A stretch of 64,000 nt of DNA from Botryotinia globosa (Eukaryota; Ascomycota; Leotiomycetes; Helotiales; Sclerotiniaceae): assembly GCA_014898425.1 (NCBI GenBank), contig RCSZ01000007.1, positions 1,922,001 through 1,986,000 on the forward strand, in the 5' to 3' direction. Within the stretch, counting starts at the first letter, position 1; every line of letters starts with the position of its first letter. The notes beneath the pieces are model-generated. The model saw nothing but the letters and a program-made list of their open reading frames with translations. It made no database searches and was not told the DNA's origin. The translations under genes and the position numbers were made by a program. This document shows, piece by piece, positions 20,774-33,025 of the stretch.

Positions 20774-23125
20774 AGTTGAAGGTTGTTTGTAATTAGTTTA
20801 GACAATGAGGAAAAAATGAATGATTGTTATGCTCTGAATACTTTTTTGACTTTTTTTATTTGTTTGGTGTGATATACGGTAATCACCAATAGCGATTGAT
20901 CGTTTGCTTATTCTATTACATTGTATATATCTCCATTTATGGGTTAATAATGCTTGATTCGCTTATTTGTTTTAGATGAGATCAGTTGAAACAATGAATT
21001 ACAGTCTCATGATTATTATATTTTGATATACTAATACCATTTCCCCCTCTTTCATTCGCTTCTTCCCCCTCCCTCGCTCGTTCCTGTTTCTCTCTCATGA
21101 CCGCACCTATCTTGAATATATTTTCTCCTACCTACCTCGAGACCTCTTGACTTATTGTTAATATCGAGATCAATATCGATACTAGAGATTTATGTCACTT
21201 CAATCACTTGATTGAATGAGTGAGTAGGTGAGTATGTGAGTGAGTGATTGACTTGAGAGAGACAAACGGGACCGGGAATTGAGATATCTCATGATTGATA
21301 GTTGAAAACTTTAGGATGGATTGGTTGGTTGATTGGGAGGTTAGTCGGTTGGTTGGTTGATTGGTTGGTTGGTAACTCGCTACTGATTTACTTGTTACTG
21401 ATTTATTTGTTACTGATTTCCTTGTTACTGATTTATTTGTTACTGATTTAATTGTAAAGATATGGTGTATTGTATAAGGCTATGTGCTATGTATGCTGTG
21501 TTATGTTATATTATATTATATTATACTGAAAGAGTTTGGAAAGGAGAGAGGGAAGTCGAATCGAATAGAATGGAATGGATGTAGAGGGAGGGAGGGAGGG
21601 TTAGATAGATAGATGGATGAATGAATGAATGGATGGATGGATAGATGAATGAATGGATGGGTGAATGGATGGATGGAATTTGTATATAGATTTTATGGGA
21701 TGAGAATGGTATTGGGATTGTGAGGTAGAGATTGACGTAGAGGTAGGTAGTGAGAGGTGGAGATAGAGGTCGACGTGGAAATCTATTATCGGGTTAGTTT
21801 AGATATTGCAAGAAGATTTTCTGTTGGGGATATGGGATGATTGATTGATTAATTGGGGTGGGAGTTGAGGGCTAGAAGTTGAGATTGGAGAGGCTTGGAA
21901 TTGGAAAATATATTTGTTCTGATTATTGGTTGCTTGGGTATAGTTATAGGTATGGTATCTATCTTTCATTCATAGTCCTCCTTTGTTTGGTGATGTGATG
22001 TGTTGAGAATCTTCCATGTTTGTATTTCAGGATATAGAATACCGTGACACATGTCTTGGTGAGGCGGGAAGAGATCTGTTGCGTGAGCGTGGATTAATGT
22101 TTTCTGCAAAATTTGTGAGGGGTGGTGGGATATCTCATCTCGCGCTTGTTCAGAGGGGGGGAGACAGTAGTTAGTGGTCAAATTCAAATGAGAGGAGAGA
22201 TGGGAAGTTTGGTGATGTAGATGTGGATGTTATGCGGAATGGAAGATGGTTGGAGTGTGGGTGGTTTGTACTGTTTGGAACTTTATAGGTGGTCAATATC
22301 TCTTTATGGATAGGGAAATTGAAGAAAGGGGGGAATTAAAGTTGAGATTGAGATTGTTGGGTTTTATGAGAGGAGGGGTGAGAATAGTTCTGAATGGTAG
22401 GATTTTGCTATTGGATGAAGTTACTGTAGTAGGGAGAAGAGATATAGAGAGAGAGGATTTTAGTAGTTGGGTTGGGTATATTGCAGATATGCAAGATAGC
22501 TAATTTTGTCACAAGCCCAAGTACAAGTTTTCTCTCTCTTTTTGTTTTACTGATTAGCTTTTGTTGTATCTGCAATGCTCTTCCTAGTGTGTTCGGTAAA
22601 ATGGGACGGATACAATATTTGGATTCGTATAATGGGCGTGGAATAGGGGCTTGAGATGACGGTTATATTAAGTTTTACTATCATATTGTCTCGATGTTGA
22701 TGTGACATGGGTTGTATCAAGAAGGTTATATATCAAGGTATATTAGAATCTGATGATATAAATCATATAAGTTTGGGCGCATAAAACGGGATCAAAGATT
22801 TCGATATATCGGACGGGAGCTATTGTGTGATTGACGTGATTGACGTGACTATAGTCTTTTGTATTTGTTGCTTGTATCATCGTAGATATTGTCATTTGAA
22901 TAGGCAGTCATGACAAGTTTGAGGCCTTAGCATAGATGGCCCACAATGTAAGGATGTTTCGGGAACCTTTTACCAAAATCACTTTTCATCGTGTACCTAG
23001 AACTTTTGGATCTCAACCTGGCAACACTCGAAAGCTTCACAAGCTTCATAAGCTCAACCATTATAATGTTAAGATCGCGAAAACTAATCTGTAAGATACC
23101 TTTAGCATAAGTTATTATCATTGAG
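20774..23125. other. Gene-free spacer, eIF3a 3' region and simple repeats
   Basis: Downstream of eIF3a the plus strand is T-rich, as expected for a 3' untranslated region. Simple repeats follow: GGTTGATT (21320-21375), TTACTGATTTA-like units (21380-21450), TTATA runs (21500-21530) and GGATGAATGAAT tetramers (21588-21680). The rest, including small frames at 22246-22503 and 22927-23121, shows no recognisable protein features. Confidence 0.5.
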
Positions 23126-23826
23126 TTATAAAGTCCCTGGAAGTTTCAAAACTTTGATATTATAATCCATTCCCTTCCTTTTCGAACTTATCACCAGTTT
23201 TTTTATTTTATCAATACATATATCTATGATCTGCTTCTTATACAACCAAGAATAATTTTCAGTAACTACAACCTTTATATCCTTTACAAAACCTATAACC
23301 AACTCTATAATACCATTTGCAAATGTGTTGATCCTGCGCTTCGCTAAACGACCACGAAATGGAGCCTTCACAAAATCAACCGTCACATCCACCTTTCTCA
23401 ACAGTGGAAGCTTTTCCTTCAAAAAACTCATACCCTCCTGTGTCGGAATCTCATCACGACTAAGATCAAAAGTAACAACCACATCTATTTCCCGTATCAA
23501 CGTACGCGCGTGGGGACTAATCGTATCCACGAATTCTCGCGCGGAAGATAAACGCACGCGAAAAACAAAGCGTGTAAACAGAATTTCTTCAGCTCAGCAT
23601 GCATGAGACGACAAACGAGAAACATGGAGCTCATGATTTCGGTGCCGTAGAAGTGCTCGCCTTTACCCGGGGGAAAGCATTTGTCCGTCGGGACCCTCGT
23701 GGCCAGGAGCTTGGATCTGCTGATCCGGTTGGAGGATCGGACAAGTTTATGGGGACAGAGAGCATGGTAGAGGATTTTGTGTCGGATCTCTGCGGGGAGG
23801 GTGAGTAACGTGGGTTGTTTGGACAT
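23126..23826 (-). pseudogene. F-box/2EXR-like protein remnant with a single frameshift
   Basis: The minus strand starts at 23826 with LLTLPAEIRHKILYHAL, the helix that opens fungal 2EXR/F-box-like proteins, and continues to MFLVCRLMHAELKKF. At about 23579-23584 the frame must shift by one base: the first frame then runs into a stop, while the overlapping second frame continues with family-like sequence (VRLSSAREFVDTISPHA...) to a stop at 23126. Joining the halves gives about 230 residues. The simplest cause is loss of one base in the short run coding LysLysPhe; a sequencing error is equally possible. I cannot place a plausible intron there. Such proteins are numerous and fast-evolving in ascomycetes, and the function of this one is unknown. 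Confidence 0.6.
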
Positions 23827-24681
23827 TTTGGGTATTTTACAATTGTAGACTTTGTGGTGTGGTAGATCGTTGATGACTCGATTCGAGGGATGGCGAATGT
23901 AATGCTATGGTGGAGGTACAGCTTTCTCTACTCACAGTCTCGCTAATGACATCTATCTATAATCAGGTGGAAGAAGTCAACAGAGATCCGAGAGATTGTT
24001 GTGGATTTGGTGAACAACTGATGCTTATGGAAGAGGTTAAAGTGTTGAGCATTTACTTTAGCTACCATCACGTGACATCATCGTAACGATGTCACTGCTT
24101 ATGGCTCTTCTGGGATCAAGCATCTACAACCGCACACAGCTACCCTAGCCTATTTCGTCCATTTCGCTATCTTCATCAACACACATCTAAATGCCATTCC
24201 AAGATTCTCTACTTCCAATCTCCAAATTCTCATACAGTTACCGAAACCAACAGTCTAGGTAGATCTTCCATCGCACCCGGGCCACCCTCTCTCAAGTAGC
24301 CTATCTTAATTTAGACATATTGAACGTCAACCCAGCAGATAGTAGACGAAATAAACGGGAAAATCTTTGAGTCTCTCATGTCATACTACACCATACAGTT
24401 GAAAAAAATCAAGAACAGGAACAAGTAAGCTGAGAGCACGAGATCTGAGGTCGAGCGAAGTAGAGGAGCGAGACGAAGCAAATAATATGAATAGAGTATG
24501 TCTTTATTACGTCATTCGGTAGCTACATATATATCGATAGGGACGGAAGCGAGAGAGGATGAAGTACCATCGTATACTAGCCAGTTGTCAAACCATTTCA
24601 AGAAGACGAATATGACTATATCTATCTCATAAACCAGAAGCTAATCACAACACTTAAAGGCACAGTCCGTACGAACTTGTA
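23827..24681. other. Intergenic
   Basis: Upstream region of the F-box-like remnant on the minus strand and otherwise unassigned sequence. I see no open frame of interest and no strong repeat. Confidence 0.5.
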
Positions 24682-25189
24682 AGAGTTTAGGCCTCGGCTT
24701 ATCGCACACCACCCTATTTCGTGACAAAATCCCTGCAAAAATATCGTTTTTCTATATAAATTAATTATTTTTATAATTCTTTAATGAATGAAAGATATAA
24801 TTTGAAAATTGGTTATTTAAATAATATTTATAATTAGTTTCTGAAAAAATAAGTGAAATATTTTTAATAATTTTTTGAATAAAGTTATAAGTATTTAAAG
24901 TTGGAAATCTTCAAATTTTTTAACATATAACGTTTTTCCTATACAAAAAAATCGATTTTTTTGAAAATTTCAGGAATTCCAACTTTAAATACCTACAATT
25001 TTATCAAAAAAATTATTAAAAATAATTCACTTATTTTTTTATATAATTTCATTAATTATTTATTATTAGAATAAATTTTATAAATTTAATTTGAAAATTA
25101 ATTAGAATAATATATAGTTCAAAAGTTGAAGAAATGAGGCTTTTTGGTGTGTTTTCGCTTAGTGTGCGATAAGCCGGGGCCTAAACTCT
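24682..25189. mobile_element. 508-bp AT-rich inverted-repeat element, second family
   Basis: The ends are inverted copies for 28 bases with one mismatch, starting AGAGTTTAGGCC and continuing CGGCTTATCGCACAC. Each end is flanked by TA (24680-24681 and 25190-25191). Inside, the sequence is about 85-90 percent A/T and folds back on itself: TATTTAAAGTTGGAA near 24895 pairs with TTCCAACTTTAAATA near 24978. No coding capacity. The architecture matches the element at 13577 but the terminal sequence is unrelated, so it is a different family. Confidence 0.82.
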
Positions 25190-25410
25190 TACATGCACAA
25201 CCAGAGACCAACCATAAATCCGACGAATGACCGTCCTACACGCTTAAGAACATGGTTCGTATGTACTCCTGATCTGTAGCAAATCCTTTCATATTTACCA
25301 CTCTGAAATTCGAAGTTGTGAGAGAATATACAACGGTCCACGTGCTATTCGTATATGCCACAAAGGCAAACGCAAGTTCAGCGAGAATCATCCAAGACTA
25401 TAGTAACCGT

Positions 25411-25865
25411 GCACAGCTGTTTGTCGAACACCAAAATCACACCAAAAATAATCATTTTACTTTATTTATAATAATAAAAAAGAAATATTTTTTCACTTGT
25501 ATTAAATAATAAAAAATTGAATATTTTTATTATTTAATTTTTTTTGGGATATTTATTATAATTTAAAAATATAGAAATATCATTATTTATAAGATTGAAT
25601 TAATATCAAAGAAAAAGTTTTTGATTTTCGCTTATTTTATTAACAAATTTCAATATTTCGAACTTATATTAACTTTTTATATAGTGATAAAATCCACAAT
25701 CAATAAAAATTCTAAAAATGAATAATCTTATTTTTATAAAAATATAATTAAAATTAAAGAGATTCATATAAGATTTATTATATATAAATTATAATATTAT
25801 GGAAAAATATATTGATAATTTATATGAGTTTTGGTGCGATTTTGGTGTTCGACGAACAGCTGTGC
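25411..25865. mobile_element. 455-bp AT-rich inverted-repeat element, third family
   Basis: The two ends are inverted copies of about 37 bases (GCACAGCTGTT(T/C)GTCGAACA then CCAAAATC(A/G)CACCAAAA) with two mismatches. The interior is almost pure A/T with no coding capacity. I could not define a target duplication: the left flank is TAGTAACCGT and the right flank CCTAGTACTATA. It lies only 221 bases from the preceding element. Internal foldback pairing is weaker than in the other two. Confidence 0.75.
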
Positions 25866-28617
25866 CCTAGTACTATACATCAACGTGTCCAACTATAAGT
25901 ACGCATACGATATACAACACAGGAAAGAACTTGATGCTTTGGCGAAACACATAGCATTTCGTATGAACACCATCCAACGGTCCGCGGTTGGTTTGCATTT
26001 TCAGACGTGTGACAAGATTTACACGCAGGACCCAATTTAGGAATGTGCCAACTACACCTCATGGTGTATATACATGGTGCATACAATCGATAATTTAGGT
26101 CTAGTGTAGACTAATCAGATTCTGTAGAAGAACAACGACGACAGCGCAGCACAACAGTAACCCCGCCATCCAGCCGACGCAAAAAAGATAATCTGAGCAC
26201 TAAAGGACGATCCCGCTCCCACCCCACAATCTAGCGCCGACGTCTCCAAGGCACACAACATTAAGAAAAATCCTCTCCAATCAAGACTCCACACTCCACA
26301 TCCACACATCACATAACCCCCTCGCATAAGCACCCACGCAATACAGAAAACTTAAAGAAGCGGTAAGAATATATAGAAGACTACTGCAGAAGCTGAATCC
26401 CATACTCCGTCATACAACTAGCTCCATCACTAGACCAGACGAGCAAACATGAGAATAAGAACAATGAACAATGGGAATCGAAATCCAAAGGCCGCATATC
26501 CGTATTCACGCCAGCTGATGTATTCACGCCCGCGTCGACGCGCAAATGATTGAAGTATGTGACACTAGACTGTAGACGTCAAGCCAAAGCAAAGCAAGAC
26601 GACTAGCAAACATCAAACCGCACATCGCTCAAGCTAAGTTCCATCCATTCCACAAGCTACCAATTCCACCACGGCAAACGAGCAAAGCTAGCAAGACCAG
26701 CGACACCGCCAATTTTTTTCAACTCAAGTACGGTACTTACGTCTGTATGTATGTAGGTATGTAGGTATGTACATCAACCATGACACGCTAGAAAAAAACC
26801 CCGATCAAGTACCCACGTCTAAACGCCCGAACCTAAAACCCAAAACCTTAAACCCCAAATCCGAGCCAACCAAGGCAAATCTCCAACTCTGAGCACCAAC
26901 CCTCTTAGTTCCTCGCCGCCCTACCCCTCACCGCCGAAAAAGTAGGGCTGAGACTTCCACCTACTAACTCCTCTCCTCCCACTTAGCCGCCCTACACCAC
27001 ACCACAACCTGGGTGGATGGACCCATCCGAGTGGATCCACCCAAACGCATCTGCACCTCCACCTCCACCTCCACCTCCACCTCCACCCATCACCCGATCA
27101 TCCGATGCGAATGCGAATCATCCGATGAGGCGTCACATTCGCCATTCCCGATGTGCCTTCAAGACCCTCTTACAGTCATCCGATAAGAGAGACTAGGTAT
27201 AGAGGTATTCCTAGAATCCTTCCAGGACTGACATTGGTGGGCATGATAATGAGAGACGCTAGATGGGAGACCCCAATCCCAAAACGGAAATACGGAAAAG
27301 GATCAGATGATGTGCAGAAATAAATTTAGACTCGGGCAGCAACTTCAAGGGTATTCCTTTCCTTTTTTTCCCGATATCTTTTTACCCCTCCAACCCCTCT
27401 CTTTCGTCCAGTCTTTCAACCTCTCCAGTATCATAGAGAGTCCCCAGAAAGCATAAGGATAAAGTTTTCTCGTGCATATGTATCATGATGTCATAGATAA
27501 CTCCTCTCACCGTTTCTTATGCTGTATGTTCGTCTGTCCAGCACTTACTGGAGATACTTACTTACACATCTGCTGCTGACTATCATCCGGGTTTTGCGTT
27601 CCCGGTAGAAGAATTTGTTGTTCTCTATCCTCTGTACTCACAGCACATTACAATGCAAAAGAAAAGCTCCGTAAAATCATCATCACAAAAGAACAAGTTT
27701 CATATCATTATTAATCCGCCTCTATTCGCACCTCTCCAAGGCTCAATTTCTCCCTCCTCCCGCCCCTCGCCTGCTTCCCCGAACCTCAAATCTGATTCGA
27801 CCACTTTCGCTTGCTCCTTTTTGAACATAACCCATTGACATAAGCCTCCCACCTCCGCCCCTCCATCCCAAGCACATCCACCATTCGTGTACATGCTCCC
27901 ACCATCCAGATCCCAGCCCAATCATGTCAGGTCAGGCAGACCAATAATTACTCGTGACTTCAAACGCCCCGACCCATCCATCCATCTCAAATATCAACCC
28001 ATGGGTAGGCGAAATGAAAAATTATTCCCTAACCATGAAACTCCATGCACAAAAAAAAACCAATATGTTACAAATATGTCATTGTTTGATCTCTGACAGA
28101 AGATTTCTCTCTTCTCGTAACTCTTGCTCTCTTCCATTCTCTCTTCTCAAGATCTAGTAACATAATCCATTCATTCATTCTCGCAGAAGCCGAAATTTTT
28201 TCTGTTCCAATCCATCATTGATTCGTTCATAAGGAAAAATATAAAAACAGCAAATGAACCTCCAACCTAAACGCTATGCATGCTTGCCATGATGATAAAA
28301 AAATTCGAGCCAGAAAAATAAATAAAAGTAGAAAATAAGTGCCTCTTTCATGCAATGTGCCCTTTTATATCGAGAGTAGAGTCGTCCATCATGCAATTTT
28401 CTCAAAAAACGATGAAGAATGGGTTTGGGGTATCAAAATAAACAAGTTCCTCTTCTCTCACTTCCCTCTAACCTAACCACCATCCATATTGACAATGATC
28501 CTTTATACGCAGGGACTACACTCCCTTTCAACCACTCGACTAATGTGCTCTTAAAAGTCGAGCCATTTTTGATTTTGTATCTGCATGAAAAAAAAAATCG
28601 CTTTTGGTGTGTGCACT
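25866..28617. other. Gene-free spacer 3' of the LRR gene
   Basis: No gene recognised. The region is C/A-rich on the plus strand from 26100 to 27100, with a CACCTC tandem run at 27054-27088, an imperfect ATGTATGTAGGT repeat near 26748-26770 and a short run of Gln/Pro/Thr-like low complexity. Small frames at 27653-27838 and 27954-28157 look like random translation. The last few hundred bases are the likely 3' untranslated region of the minus-strand LRR gene. Confidence 0.5.
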
Positions 28618-31255
28618 TCAACCCAGAGTGCGACCACTGTGTATCGTCTGTTGACTGACTGCCCTAATTGTGGAGCCCGGTCTCATAGTATTTGCGGATT
28701 CATATTCGGAGGTTTGATATCCGGGCGGCTGACTTTTCTTTTGAGCCTCCCAGCCTTCTTCGCTTAACACACTCAACCATCCTTGCCCAACATCATTTCT
28801 TAGAGCCTCTATCTTCTTCCGATATAGCTCACCGCTCATGTTCCAGTCAGGGGTATCTGGAGTCTTGACTGGCTGTGGCTTAATTGCTGTTTCGTAAGGT
28901 ACCGATTCTACCGCCGGCATTGGAGGTAGACGAGGTAATACCGAGGTGTTGATACGTGGGACATCTGGCTGTCTTTGGGCCTGACGAGGTTCTGAAGGTA
29001 CGTAGGAAGGAAGAACCATAGGAGAAAAAACGGGACTTATGCCATAGCTACTATCTGACACGGTCCTTGACATAGATGGTGGTGGTTCCTCTGGCATTAG
29101 AACGCGGGTCAATCCATGCTTGCTTGGTGACGTTTCTGAAGTCGATAAATCTACAATTCGTCGTTTTGGAGTTCTTCTTCTTCGACCCGTAGTGCCAGTG
29201 TTGATTTCACTTGTCGCAGCAACGGGTGTCGGTCGTTCTTTCCGAAGTACTGCAGGTTCTCTTGGTACAGCATATTCGATAATTGGTTTGTTGACCTCAA
29301 TAGCAGACAGACCATAATCGGGAGGAGGTGGTTTGACAACAGGTACACCTGGGCGTTCTGCAGCACGTTCGACTAGATGCCGCCTTTCCGTGTAACCTGG
29401 TCCATAAGCATCAATCAAAATATCCTCGGTGTATCCTGGAGTTTGCCTGAATAAGTTGAAGATCGTGGTCCTGTAGTTACTGTGTGTTTTGGTAAATGGA
29501 TTGCCACTAATCCATATCTCTCGAATATCTGGAATACCCGTCAGTCTAGCAAGTTCTGTTGGATCAGTAATCTTGTTGTCGCGGAGATCGAGCCTTTCTA
29601 GAGGATAAAGCCTTTCAATTCCCGCTAGTGATATGAGTCGATTTGAGCGTAGATTAAGAGCAGATATAGCAGGCAGTGGGTTCCGAGTAAGAGAATGAAG
29701 AGATTCAATCATGTTGTTAGAGAGATTCAGTGCTCGTAGTGCGGTAAGGGACGCTAAGCAATCAGGGATTTGGGCGAACAGATTCGAAGAAAGGTCAAGC
29801 GAGTGGAGGGTGTTGGCTAAGGGTGCAAGGCTGGAGGCAGTAATAGCCGTCAGGCCGTTGTCTGCAATGCTAAGATGTTTCAAGAATCTCCACTTTGAAG
29901 ATGGTAGAAACCCCATAGATAACAGATTCGAGGTGCTATTCCGCGGGTTGTGCCAGCTATCAGACATGCTTGAATGTGAACTACCGGATCCAGATCTCTT
30001 CACCTTGTATGATGAGCCACGAAGGTGGCCATGTGAAGAGCCAGTACGAGAACTTGGTGGACGAACTGGAGAATTGCTTCTTGGTCTTTGTCCATGCTTG
30101 GTAGGAGATTTGCCAAATTCGGCCCCATCGGACCCAGAACGCGCTAATCCTCTTGTTTCAGTGTCAGTAATATGGCTGCGACCGTCCGGTGACCCAGGTG
30201 CCGAACAAGATTTTATCAGCTCGGCATGTGGCATCGTTGGGCTACGTCTTGGACTCGATGCGGGAATGAAGGTTGAAGTTGGTGACATCTGTGCCTTGGA
30301 AGAGCGCCGCCTCCTTTTGTCCATATCATCCAACACGATATTGATCAATAAATCAGCTAGATCATCAACGCCTGCCCTTTTGACTGTCAATGATCTTAAT
30401 TGCTCGGCTAGCTTGTCCCAACCGAAAAATTGTCGAATATCGATATCACTTATCTCCAAAGCACTAACATTTTTAAAGGCAATCAGTGGAACGGCGGAAT
30501 CGAACGGGAATTCTTCATAGCCTTCAATCAAACGCGCGCGACGATCCGGAGCAAGTCTAAGGCAGGGAATTTTAGTAAATGCTGAATACAGGTACTTCAA
30601 GTCGGCTTCAGTGGCAGCTTTTTGTTTCTCTGTTCGAGCGGCAGAGTTTCCAGACCCCAGGCCAAAGTTCGACCACAAAGAAGACATGCCAGACATCACA
30701 CTTCTCACACTAGACACGGAGTGAATAGATCCATTGTCAGAGCCACGACCTTTTGGACGCTGGGATTGACTCAGAAAAGAAACGTAATTTGCTGCTGATG
30801 TATCTGCATGAAGATTTTCCAACCGCACATTCATTGGGCCAACTGGAACACCTAGATCTTCAATTCGGGAAAGGAGATAGAATAGATGATGGGGTGTTAA
30901 TGCGAGCTTAGCAGGTTTGATGTTATGAGAGGCGAAGGTAAGGTATGGGAGAGAAAGAGCTGCTGCTAGGGTACTGGAAGTCGTAGAAGAAGAGGCAGAT
31001 GACGGCTGGTTTGTCACTGTTGGGGAAAGGATGGTAGACCCTCCAACAGCACCAGATATGCTGTTCGAGGAGCCATGTTTAGGAGCTTGTTGACGTCGTA
31101 GCTGTAAAGCGTTCGCGAGAGCCTTTTCATGTGTACGAACGAAGTGGGCCAAGTTCTGCAAGAAAAAGTTTTATCAGTAACTGCCATGATAAGGCATAGA
31201 GTCAGGGGTTTCCAAATACCTTTATGAAGAACTGTCCATCCTCAGTATCCATCAT
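28618..31255 (-). CDS. Leucine-rich-repeat protein, uncharacterised fungal family
   Basis: Two exons on the minus strand, 31220-31255 and 28618-31155, with a 64-nt intron (GTATTT...CTGAT...TTGCAG) in phase 0. The small first exon gives MMDTEDGQFFIK and joins NLAHFVRTHEKALANALQL, a conserved N-terminal block of this family. Total 857 residues. Residues about 432-567 hold five to six leucine-rich repeats of the SDS22/typical kind (LKHLSIADNGL, LHSLDLSSNLF, LRALNLSNNMI, ISALNLRSNRL, LERLDLRDNKI) closed by a cap IREIWISGNPF. The regions on either side are Ser/Pro-rich and disordered, suggesting a phosphorylated scaffold. No signal peptide or membrane span. The partner is unknown; SDS22-type repeats often bind phosphatases or cytoskeletal regulators. 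Confidence 0.87.
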
Positions 31256-32538
31256 TAAGGATGCATGTGTTTCATTCACCAATGTTTATTACAATCAAGA
31301 GCCCTTCGACGGGAAAAGAGTCGCTTCAAACCAGGCTACCAGCTGGCCTTGTATTCGAAGGGAAACGTTCGTGGTATGGCAATAGTACGACTCGAGGTTT
31401 TGAGAAAGAAATTGCTTGGGCAGTCTGCAGATTACACAACGTCGTTAGAAAGTTTTCAATTCATTTGGTGTGACAACAACATAGCATCTCATGTGTGAAT
31501 GGTTCGGAAAGAAGATCCCATCTGGTGCCATCTCCTAAAAAGCCATGGAGCTCTTCGCCCGTGTCTTCCACGCGCAGAAGATCAAATTCTACGATCACTG
31601 CCTCTTCAGTTCGCGAAAAAAAGTCTCCTGCATATGATAGAAGATGTGTTTCTCGGAACGAAGATCGAAAACGGATAGGAAATTTTTTGGAACGTACCTC
31701 TTTCAACGCTCTTATCGTGGTGCGGAAGACCTAGAGCGACACAGCTCTGAGACTTTCACGACACTTTTTGGGAAGAGAAAAAGATCGAACGAAGAAGAGA
31801 AGGGTGGGACACTCCCTAAGTTCTGCGACGACAATATCTAAACAGATAAGTTCTGCCGCTTGCGAAGTATTATACCAAGGTTCCGAGGGACCAATAGTGT
31901 ACCGGCTCGAGGGCCTTCCTTCTGTATGGATTGTATGTATGCAGGCGTTATGGATATGCAAAGCGAGTTCGGCCGTTCGTTCGTCGAATTCCTTTCGTTG
32001 TACAGGAATACTCCACTACTGTAAGACCAGGGTACATGAGATCAAATACCCACTCACAAGCATCTATTCCCTGGCTTTTTTTAAGGGTTCTTCCTAGTTT
32101 GCGACGCCAGATGCAATATCAAGTCGTAGCGTAGCGTATGTGCTGAACAATTTATGTACTGTAGAAATTAAATTAACAGAAAATAAATATTTAAGAAGGA
32201 CCTTGTAGACTGAAGCTCGGGAAGAAGAGGAAGAAGAAGAAGAAGCAGAGAAATATGTGCGAGGAAGTCCGTTTAGACTCTAGAGGAAATACGATTCAGA
32301 AAGCGAGGAGTGGAGTGGAGAGGATGAAGAGGCACCAAGCAACGAGCGAAGAGCGAAGAGCGACGAGCAATGAGCACCAGCACCAGCACCAATACCAGCA
32401 CCCGAATAAAATTTGATTGGATTGAAGTATTGAAGTATTGAGTATTGAGTGTTGATTGAGTGTTGATTGAGTGTTGATTGAGTGTTGATTGAGTATTGAA
32501 TATCCAGCATTCAGCAGGTGTGCGAAGAGGAGAGCGGG
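31256..32538. other. Upstream region of the LRR gene
   Basis: Several short overlapping frames on both strands but none with family features; I treat them as chance. A 12-bp repeat, (GTGTTGATTGA)n, lies at 32437-32500. A GAA-rich run near 32222-32250 follows. Confidence 0.5.
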
Positions 32539-32688
32539 ATGTATTGTCTTGTGGGGATGTTTCTCACTCTTCTCTTGGTTCTGATCAGCGGAGTTTTATT
32601 CTATGCACTTATCGAGCACAATAATCTGGCGGCGGCGAGGATGGACAAGACGGACGATATAATAGGTGAGGATGTTTCGTTAATTTGA
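32539..32688 (+). CDS. Possible 49-residue membrane peptide
   Basis: An ATG at 32539 opens a 49-codon frame ending at TGA 32686-32688. Residues about 3-25 are an excellent membrane helix (LVGMFLTLLLVLISGVLFYAL), followed by a charged tail with AAARMDKTDDIIGED. A GTGAGG donor-like site near 32666 could splice it to something further on. It stands alone between the LRR gene and a long spacer, and I know no relative. Short hydrophobic frames arise by chance, so confidence is low. Confidence 0.22.
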   Translation: MYCLVGMFLTLLLVLISGVLFYALIEHNNLAAARMDKTDDIIGEDVSLI

Positions 32689-32937
32689 AGAGTGGGAGAG
32701 CGACGCAGATGTGGAGTGGATTTGGAAATTGGGGAGGATTTGCTATGGAGAAGTTGATAGGTTGGATTGTCGCATTTTCCAATCTCTAATGGCTGAAGTC
32801 TGTGCGCAAATGGAAATGGAAATGGAAATGGAAATGCAAATGCAAATGCAATAAAAATAAAAATAAAAATAAAAATAAAAATAAAAATAAAAATAAAAAT
32901 AAAAATAAAATAAAAATAAAAATAAAAATAAAATAAA

Positions 32938-32968
<31 letters not shown>

Positions 32969-32994
32969 TAAAAATAAAATAAAAATAAAAATAA

Positions 32995-33025
<31 letters not shown>

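Noticed and set aside
19917..20792. 291-codon plus-strand frame inside eIF3a
   Set aside because: Out-of-frame translation of the charged coiled-coil and tail of eIF3a; the eIF3a frame is unbroken.
29711..30520. 269-codon plus-strand frame
   Set aside because: It lies antisense within the LRR gene, has no domain features, and the minus strand is clearly the coding one.
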